A stretch of 43,884 nucleotides of DNA from Verrucomicrobiota bacterium (GTDB taxonomy: Bacteria > Verrucomicrobiota > Verrucomicrobiia > Limisphaerales > JAEYXS01): contig JAURFH010000005.1 of NCBI GenBank assembly GCA_030834415.1, positions 1-43,884 of the forward strand, written 5' to 3'. The notes beneath the pieces were generated by a model. The model was not told the DNA's origin and searched no databases. It saw only the letters and a program-made list of their open reading frames with translations. This document shows positions 38,045-43,884 of this stretch, in pieces (position 1 is the first letter of the stretch; each line of letters opens with the position of its first letter). The position numbers and the translations under genes are program-made.

Positions 38045-39304
38045 TTAGGCTTTGCACGCCGCACCTTCGGCTTCCAGCAAGCCTTCGAACTCGCGGAGGC
38101 TAGGCCGGATCTCGCGGGTCTGGCCGACGTGGTTCGCCACGGCGTCGAGTGTTTTCAGACCGTTACCGGTGATGCAGAGGACGGCGGAATCTTCCGCCGG
38201 GATCTTGCCGGAGGCAATGAGTTTCTTGGCCACGCCGACGGTCACACCGCCAGCTGTCTCGGCGAAGATGCCTTCGCAATCGGCGAGCAGGCGGATGCCT
38301 TCGCGGATTTCGTCATCGGTGACGTCATCGCAGTGGCCGCCGGTGTCTTTCATCACGCGGAGGGAGTAGAAACCATCTGCCGGGGTGCCGATGGCGAGTG
38401 ATTTCGCGATAGTATTCGGCTTCACCGGCTTGAAGAAGTCGAGACCGGCTTTTTGGGCCGCCGAGATGGGGTTGCAACCCGTGGCCTGGGCACCATGGAC
38501 TTTCCATTTGGTGTTCGGCACGAGGCCGAGCTTGGAGAATTCCTGATAGCTCTTGTGAATCTTGGTGAGCAGCGAACCGGACGCCATGGGGATGACGGTG
38601 TGCTGCGGGATGCGCCAGCCGAGCTGTTCCTGCACCTCGAAGCCCAAGCTCTTGGAGCCTTCGGCGTAGTAGGGGCGCATGTTGACGTTCACGAACGCCC
38701 AGCCGTACTTGCCGGCGATCTCGGCGCAGAGACGGTTCACTTCATCGTAGTGACCCTTGATGCCGATGACATTTGCGCCGTAAACGAGCGAGTTGACGAC
38801 CTTACCCTGTTCGAGATCGGCAGGAATGAAGACGTAAGCCTTCAGACCAGCGGAGGCTGCATTGGCGGCGACAGAGTTCGCCAGGTTACCGGTGGAGGCA
38901 CAGGCGACCGTGGTAAAACCGAGCTCAACGGCGCGGCTCAGGGCGACGCTGACCACACGGTCCTTGAAGGACAAGGTGGGGTAGTTCACGGCGTCGTTCT
39001 TGATCCACAGTTCGCGGATACCAAGGCGCTTGGCGAGGCGGTCCGCTTTGACCAGCGGCGTAAAACCGACCTGGGTGCCCACGGTGGGTTCACCGGCGAC
39101 GGGGAGCAACTCGCGATAGCGCCACATGGTCTGCGGTCGGCTCTCGATTGAGGCACGGGTGAGGGAGCCACGGATGGCTTCGTAATCGTAAACGACTTCG
39201 AGCGGACCGAAATCGAACTCGCAGACGTGGGTGGCGGTGAGGGGATACTCGTGACCGCACTCGCGGCACTTCAACGCCTTCATGAAACTTTTCTCGTTTG
39301 CCAT
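38045..39304 (-). CDS. thrC: Threonine synthase
   Basis: N-terminal CRECGHEYPL, NYPTLSFKDRVVSVALSRAVELG (PLP Lys), ACASTGNLANSVAANAASAGL. Confidence 0.92.
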   Translation of the reverse strand: MANEKSFMKALKCRECGHEYPLTATHVCEFDFGPLEVVYDYEAIRGSLTRASIESRPQTMWRYRELLPVAGEPTVGTQVGFTPLVKADRLAKRLGIRELWIKNDAVNYPTLSFKDRVVSVALSRAVELGFTTVACASTGNLANSVAANAASAGLKAYVFIPADLEQGKVVNSLVYGANVIGIKGHYDEVNRLCAEIAGKYGWAFVNVNMRPYYAEGSKSLGFEVQEQLGWRIPQHTVIPMASGSLLTKIHKSYQEFSKLGLVPNTKWKVHGAQATGCNPISAAQKAGLDFFKPVKPNTIAKSLAIGTPADGFYSLRVMKDTGGHCDDVTDDEIREGIRLLADCEGIFAETAGGVTVGVAKKLIASGKIPAEDSAVLCITGNGLKTLDAVANHVGQTREIRPSLREFEGLLEAEGAACKA

Positions 39305-39649
39305 ATCGCTTCTATTCTTCGGCCGGGGAGGGGCAAACAAAAACCCCTTCCCGAGGTTGCGAGAAGAGGTGAAATCTAGTTCTGGTGCTCTTCTCATTTT
39401 TCCCGAAACGCACTGCGCTTCGAGCTGGATTTAGCACCTGACGTTGAATTGCATTTCAACCGGTTGCCGTGACTTCACAGGGCCAGTCCCTCAGTCACTC
39501 TGAATGAGACCGTTATATCAACGGATGCGGATATATTGATTTAAACTGTTCAACAGTCAAATGGTTTTTTCAAACACACGACGATTCTATCGTTCAAGAT
39601 GGTCTGGTTTACTCCATTATATAATACACCTTTGAGACGAAACCCAATA

Positions 39650-39665
39650 TGGCACAACTGGTGCT
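39650..39665 (+). promoter_or_regulatory. Candidate sigma-54 (-24/-12) promoter upstream of the orphan response regulator
   Basis: TGGCACAACTGGTGCT: GG(39651-39652)-N10-GC(39663-39664). Confidence 0.55.
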
Positions 39666-39836
39666 AAATAGGCCTATGAGAATGCCAGTGATAATGTCTC
39701 ACCGGCTGAAGGAATTGTAACGTAAGTAATTTGTGGATAATGGGTTGTTGATTGGTTGGTGGGTTGGTTTGAGTCCGAATTGGGGGAGGCTGACTGAACT
39801 CAAGTGTCTTGGGGAGATGGTGAGGTGAGTGAAGTT

Positions 39837-39853
39837 TGTCCAAAGTTTGGACA
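39837..39853. promoter_or_regulatory. Palindromic operator candidate upstream of the receiver-domain gene
   Basis: TGTCCAAA-G-TTTGGACA, perfect 8-bp arms. Confidence 0.4.
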
Positions 39854-39917
39854 GTGAAAAATGGCCGATGTTCGCCGGAGTAGGGTGATGCTGGTTGGTT
39901 ACTAAATTGATAATACT

Positions 39918-40415
39918 ATGAACCGGATACCGACAAATAATGTGGGAAATATCGCGATAAACCCCATTGGGGGAGCCAGTCGTATCGCGCAAGAGCGTAT
40001 TCCCGGCGTCTTGCTGGTGGAAGATGATCCGCATCTCATGGAGATGAACCGGCGTATCTTGCAGCGCGAGGGGTTCCGGGTCTTCGAAGCGACTTCGGAA
40101 CAATCGGCACTATGGTTGTGGCAACGACATCAGCGGGATATCGATGTGGTGTTTGCTGATGTGATGATTCCCGACCGCGCCACGGGTGTGGAACTGGTGC
40201 GCAAGTTGCGGCAGCAAAGACCTGAACTGCGGGCGGTTTATACGAGCGGGTTTGGACCAGAGGTGGCAGGACTGGATGAGCCGGATCAGGGGCCGACATG
40301 TTTCTTGCAGAAGCCTTATTCGTTGCGCCAATTGATTGATGGAATAGTGGATGCGTTGGAGAAGCCTTTGCAGACGGCGCTGACTAAGGCGGAATTGGCG
40401 CGGTGTATGGCGTAA
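39918..40415 (+). CDS. Single-domain response regulator (REC)
   Basis: GVLLVEDDPHLMEMNRRIL, DVVFADVMIPDRATGVELVRKLR, CFLQKPYSLRQLI; no output domain. Confidence 0.88.
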   Translation: MNRIPTNNVGNIAINPIGGASRIAQERIPGVLLVEDDPHLMEMNRRILQREGFRVFEATSEQSALWLWQRHQRDIDVVFADVMIPDRATGVELVRKLRQQRPELRAVYTSGFGPEVAGLDEPDQGPTCFLQKPYSLRQLIDGIVDALEKPLQTALTKAELARCMA

Positions 40416-40491
40416 ATGCTTAGTCAGGGCTCGACCCCGACCAAAACGCCGGGGCGGGCAGGAGTCTCGCTCTACCTAGGATCAAAACTAT

Positions 40492-40524
40492 AAAGCCCCG
40501 GCAGTTTGTTACTGCCGGGGCTTT
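40492..40524. terminator. Terminator after gcvH (bidirectional)
   Basis: 14-bp stem AAAGCCCCGGCAGT/ACTGCCGGGGCTTT, 5-nt loop. Confidence 0.85.
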
Positions 40525-40544
40525 TGCTTTTTAGCGAAAGAGAA

Positions 40545-40928
40545 TCAACCGCCAATCTGCGCTTTGTAGGCGTCGGGCGTGAGGAGCTTTTCCAGATCGC
40601 CGGGGTTGGCGAGCTTGAGCTTGAAGAACCAACCGTCTTCAAAGGAGGATTGGTTCACCAATGCCGGATTGTCCACGATAGCCTGATTCACCTCGGTGAT
40701 CTCACCGGAGACGGGGGAGTAGATGTCGCTGGCGGTCTTCACGGATTCCACGACGGCGCAGGCTTCGCTGGCGGCGAGCTTACGGCCGACGGCGGGAAGT
40801 TCCACGAAAACGATGTCAGTGAGCTCGGCTTGAGCGTGATCCGTGATGCCGACAGTGGCGGTATCACCGGAGACGCGCACCCATTCGTGCGAGGAGGCGT
40901 ATTTCAGATCAGCAGGAACGTTGGACAT
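40545..40928 (-). CDS. gcvH: Glycine cleavage system H protein
   Basis: [41 protein letters not shown] (lipoyl-Lys site). Confidence 0.96.
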   Translation of the reverse strand: MSNVPADLKYASSHEWVRVSGDTATVGITDHAQAELTDIVFVELPAVGRKLAASEACAVVESVKTASDIYSPVSGEITEVNQAIVDNPALVNQSSFEDGWFFKLKLANPGDLEKLLTPDAYKAQIGG

Positions 40929-40967
40929 AATAAAGTGGGGTGATTGAAATCAGGGAACGCGCGTTGG

Positions 40968-42116
40968 TCAAACAGCTTTTCGATAAATGGGCTTGGCGAC
41001 AACTTGCGCGGCATACTTCTTACCGCGGATGTCGATGTGGATGACGGTGTCTTTCTTGGCAAGCTCCGGCTTCACATAGGCGAGACCGATCCCGGCGCTC
41101 AAGCTGGGGCTCAAGGTGCCGCTGACGACCTGGCCGACCTGGGTTTCGCCATTCCACACGGTATAGCCGGGGCGGGGCGGGGCGCATTTATCGGTCATTT
41201 TGAAGGCGACACAACGTTTCTGCGGGCCATTGGTCTTTTGGGCGAGCAAGGAGTCGTGGCCGATGAAAGGGCCTTTCTCGAAGGAGACGAAGAAGCCCAA
41301 CCCGGCTTCGATGGGACTGGTTTTTTCATCCAGTTCGTGGCCGTAGAGCGGGTAGCAGACTTCGGTGCGCAGGGTATCGCGAGCCCCCAGCCCTGCGGGT
41401 TTGAGCCCATGGGCTTTGCCGGCTTCCATCAAGGCGTCCCACACTTCCAATATATTGGAGGCAGTGGTGACGATTTCGAAACCATCTTCGCCAGTGTAAC
41501 CAGTGCGGGCCACCCAGCAGAGGGAGCCGGTGCCTTTAAGATTGAAGGTGGCGATCTGGTTTTTGTGCAGATCGGTCAGGCGATGGACGTGGGTGCCGGC
41601 ATGGGAGCCGCCGGGGAAAACCTCATTGATGAACTCGACGGCTTTGGGGCCTTGCAGGGCAATAGCACCGTATTTGTCCGAACGGTTCTCGAACGTGATG
41701 AGATGCCGTTGCGGGAAAGCGGCGAGTTGTGTCTCCATCCACGCCACATCGGCCTCGATGCGCGAGGCATTGATGATGAGCAGGTATTCCTTGTCCGTGA
41801 GGCGGTAGAGATAGAGATCGTCCACGGTGCCACCGTCTTCCTGGCACATCTGGGTGTATTGCCCCTGGCCGACGACGAGCTTGTTGACGTCATTGGTGAG
41901 CAGCCAGTTCAGGAAATCACGGGCTCCGGCACCGCTGATGAAGACCTCGCCCATGTGGCAGATGTCAAAGAGGCCGGCGGCGCTCCGCACAGTCTGATGT
42001 TCACCCATAATGCTGGTATATTGCACCGGCATCTCCCAACCGCCGAATTCGATAAGGCGGCCATTCAGGGATTGGTGAGTGGCGAAAAGGGGTGTGCGTT
42101 TCAACTCGGCGGACAT
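40968..42116 (-). CDS. gcvT: Glycine cleavage system aminomethyltransferase T protein
   Basis: LKRTPLFATHQSLNGRLIEFGGWEMPVQY, AGLFDICHMGEV, ARTGYTGEDGFEI, GLGARDTLRTEVCYPLYGHELDE. Confidence 0.96.
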   Translation of the reverse strand: MSAELKRTPLFATHQSLNGRLIEFGGWEMPVQYTSIMGEHQTVRSAAGLFDICHMGEVFISGAGARDFLNWLLTNDVNKLVVGQGQYTQMCQEDGGTVDDLYLYRLTDKEYLLIINASRIEADVAWMETQLAAFPQRHLITFENRSDKYGAIALQGPKAVEFINEVFPGGSHAGTHVHRLTDLHKNQIATFNLKGTGSLCWVARTGYTGEDGFEIVTTASNILEVWDALMEAGKAHGLKPAGLGARDTLRTEVCYPLYGHELDEKTSPIEAGLGFFVSFEKGPFIGHDSLLAQKTNGPQKRCVAFKMTDKCAPPRPGYTVWNGETQVGQVVSGTLSPSLSAGIGLAYVKPELAKKDTVIHIDIRGKKYAAQVVAKPIYRKAV

Positions 42117-42179
42117 GTTAAGCTAGTCGTTTAATAATTATGGGAGGAACGCTAACGGAGAACCATCGGTAAAAGCAAG

Positions 42180-42215
42180 AAAGGCGGCGCAGGAAATGAT
42201 CCCAACGCCGCCTTT
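42180..42215 (-). terminator. Hairpin downstream of the reductase gene, upstream of gcvT
   Basis: AAAGGCGGCG/CGCCGCCTTT 10-bp stem, 16-nt loop; followed by TCTTGCTTTT on the minus strand. Confidence 0.6.
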
Positions 42216-42230
42216 TGGTAATGCTTCAGA

Positions 42231-42953
42231 TCAGCCCCACTTCTCCAGCTTCATCTGTTCCTTGGGCAGGCCCAGGTCTTCGCGGACGAGCTGTTCTACG
42301 GCTTCCACCATGGCGTTCGTGCCGCAGGCGTAGAAGACGGTGTTCGCGGCATCGGTCACGAAGCTCTTCACCCATTCTGGGGTGATGCGACCACGGCGCC
42401 CGGCCCAGTCGGAATCCGGCGCGAGGCGCGTGCAGGTGACATGGAACTTGAAATGCGGGTTCTTGGCTTCGAGTTCGCGGAACTCCTTCTCGAAGATGAT
42501 GTCCATCGGCGTGCGGACCGTGTAGAGGATCGTGATCTTCGTATGCAGGCCACGGGCGGTGGCTTCACGCACGAAACCGCGGAAAGGCGTCACACCCGAG
42601 CCGCCGGCCACGCAGATGAGATGCTTGTCCGGGGGATCGAACACGGGAAGGAACTTGCCGACTGGAGGGATGACGAACATCTTGTCGCCGGCTTCGGCCC
42701 AATCCACGACGCTGGTGCCCATCTTGCCGTCGCGCTTGATGGAGACCTCGAAGTAGCCTTTGTCCAAAGCGCAGGAGGACAGGGAGTAAGCGCGCTTGTA
42801 CTTGGGCTTATGCGGCCAGTAAACGGTGATGAACTGGCCGGTCTTGAATTCGCCCGGATCATAGCCTTCCGGCCACTTAAAACGCACGGTCTTGACGTCG
42901 GGCAGCTCCATCACCACCGACTCGATCTCCATCTCTGCAATCTGTTTCGCCAT
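42231..42953 (-). CDS. FAD/NAD(P)-binding oxidoreductase (ferredoxin-NADP reductase-like)
   Basis: KRAYSLSSCALDKGYFEVSIKR, CVAGGSGVTPFRGFVREA, FYACGTNAMVEAV. Confidence 0.9.
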   Translation of the reverse strand: MAKQIAEMEIESVVMELPDVKTVRFKWPEGYDPGEFKTGQFITVYWPHKPKYKRAYSLSSCALDKGYFEVSIKRDGKMGTSVVDWAEAGDKMFVIPPVGKFLPVFDPPDKHLICVAGGSGVTPFRGFVREATARGLHTKITILYTVRTPMDIIFEKEFRELEAKNPHFKFHVTCTRLAPDSDWAGRRGRITPEWVKSFVTDAANTVFYACGTNAMVEAVEQLVREDLGLPKEQMKLEKWG

Positions 42954-43077
42954 AGTATTTCAATAGTTCAGTTTCAAACGACACAAGAAGGCTCCGGGGA
43001 GCCCACAAAAAGGCAAATCAAGATAGAGGCAGGGAATTTGGTGTGTAAAGGACTTTGGCGGGTGGGGAAGGGGAAAC

Positions 43078-43107
43078 ATCGAGCATCCAACTTCCAACGC
43101 CCGCCAT
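43078..43107. repeat. Short relic resembling the 'CATCGAGCATCCAACTTCCAAC' interspersed repeat type
   Basis: catcgagcatccaacttccaacgcccgcc; minus-strand translation GSWMLDVS. Confidence 0.35.
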
Positions 43108-43162
43108 CGAAATGGGAAGGGGAAAGCTTGATGAACCTGAGCGGCGAAGAGAAAATGACGGG

Positions 43163-43717
43163 GTGAGATTGTTCGTGGCCATACCTTTGCCGAAAGTCAT
43201 CCGTGCTGGATTGGAGGATTACGTGGAGGAATGGAGTTCCGCATGGCCAGAAGGGCGGTGGTCGAAACCGGCAGACTGGCACGTGACGTTGCGTTTTCTG
43301 GGTGAGGTGAGGGATGACTCAGTGCCGGAGGTGAAGACATGGTTGCGCGAGCGGTTAGCTGGGGCTGAGGGTGGGGTGTTTCGATTAGGGCGCACGGGGT
43401 TCTTTGAACAGCCTGGCCGGTATGTGCTTTGGGCGGGGCTGAACAATGCGGAGTGGATGGATGGACTGGCGGCGCGCTTGAGTGGGGTGATTGCGGGATG
43501 TCATCCGGAAGCGCGTGAATTCAAAGCGCATATCACGTTAACGCGAACGGAAGTGGACCGGCGGAATGATGTGCGCTTCCTTGAGTTCATGGACTCGTTC
43601 AAAGGAACTTATCTCCCGCCGGAAGCGGACATGGCGGAGGAAGTGGTGCTGTATCGCAGCGAGTTATCGGCAAAGGGGGCGAAATATTCGGTGATGGAGC
43701 GGGTGAAACTATCGTGA
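43163..43717 (+). CDS. thpR: RNA 2',3'-cyclic phosphodiesterase (2H superfamily)
   Basis: RLFVAIPLP; two HxT motifs HVTLRFLG and HITLTR; GTG start at 43163 preferred over the track's 43055. Confidence 0.88.
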   Translation: MRLFVAIPLPKVIRAGLEDYVEEWSSAWPEGRWSKPADWHVTLRFLGEVRDDSVPEVKTWLRERLAGAEGGVFRLGRTGFFEQPGRYVLWAGLNNAEWMDGLAARLSGVIAGCHPEAREFKAHITLTRTEVDRRNDVRFLEFMDSFKGTYLPPEADMAEEVVLYRSELSAKGAKYSVMERVKLS

Positions 43718-43791
43718 ACCGCATTTTATCCGCAAAATTAGTCACCTTGGGTGGTTGACAAGTGGCCTTAATTTAACGGGAATACGGCCCT

Positions 43792-43884
43792 ATGATCCAT
43801 GTCATCGCAACGATCGAACTGCATCCCGGGAAACGGGCGGCTTTTTTGCAGGAATTTCATCAGGTGATGCCGTATGTGCATTCG
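43792..43884 (+). CDS. ABM-domain (antibiotic biosynthesis monooxygenase-like) protein, truncated by window end
   Basis: MIHVIATIELHPGKRAAFLQEFHQVMPYVHS, a typical ABM N-terminus; not in the ORF track. Confidence 0.75.
   Translation, partial: MIHVIATIELHPGKRAAFLQEFHQVMPYVHS

Noticed and set aside
39302-39420. SAM riboswitch upstream of thrC
   Set aside because: Hairpins present but no SAM-I/II core sequence seen; kept only as generic leader structure.
40944-42134. 396-aa plus-strand ORF antisense to gcvT
   Set aside because: Shadow ORF of a high-GC coding region; gcvT is unambiguous on the other strand.
42120-42230. Possible glycine riboswitch upstream of gcvT
   Set aside because: The leader is only about 110 nt including the upstream terminator and I could not find glycine-aptamer core sequences.

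Overview
The window looks like a chromosomal segment of a Verrucomicrobia-like bacterium. That affiliation is inferred from gene content: a Minf_1886-type protein, an exosortase fused to EpsI, hopanoid radical SAM genes and a eukaryotic-type GSII. I saw no phage, transposase, CRISPR, rRNA or tRNA genes. Content includes a partial phosphotransacetylase at the left edge, an exosortase/TPR pair, hopanoid genes hpnH and hpnJ, and a THI5-type sensor histidine kinase. It also includes a clpS-DUF2017-aat cluster, a dipeptidase/GntP pair, a PII-Amt nitrogen locus, a PP2C/mini-kinase pair, GSII, leuS, a pgm-rny-5FCL-rarA block, xylB, hisS, HU, thrC-ThiS/MoaD-NIL, an orphan receiver protein, gcvTH, a ferredoxin reductase and thpR, with a partial ABM monooxygenase at the right edge. 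The strongest leads not explained by gene calls are: (1) three exact matches to TGGCAC-N6-TGCT (sigma-54 -24/-12 type), two of them upstream of the PII-amt and GSII loci, which also share an 18-nt upstream dyad; (2) a tight thrC/ThiS-like/NIL operon suggesting protein-thiocarboxylate sulfur chemistry; (3) a structured intergenic region next to rarA that could be a 6S-like RNA; (4) a 127-aa kinase-fold protein paired with a PP2C phosphatase; (5) a compositionally distinct patch inside leuS. Nothing here is proven to be a wholly new system. All homology calls are by motif recognition without database searches.
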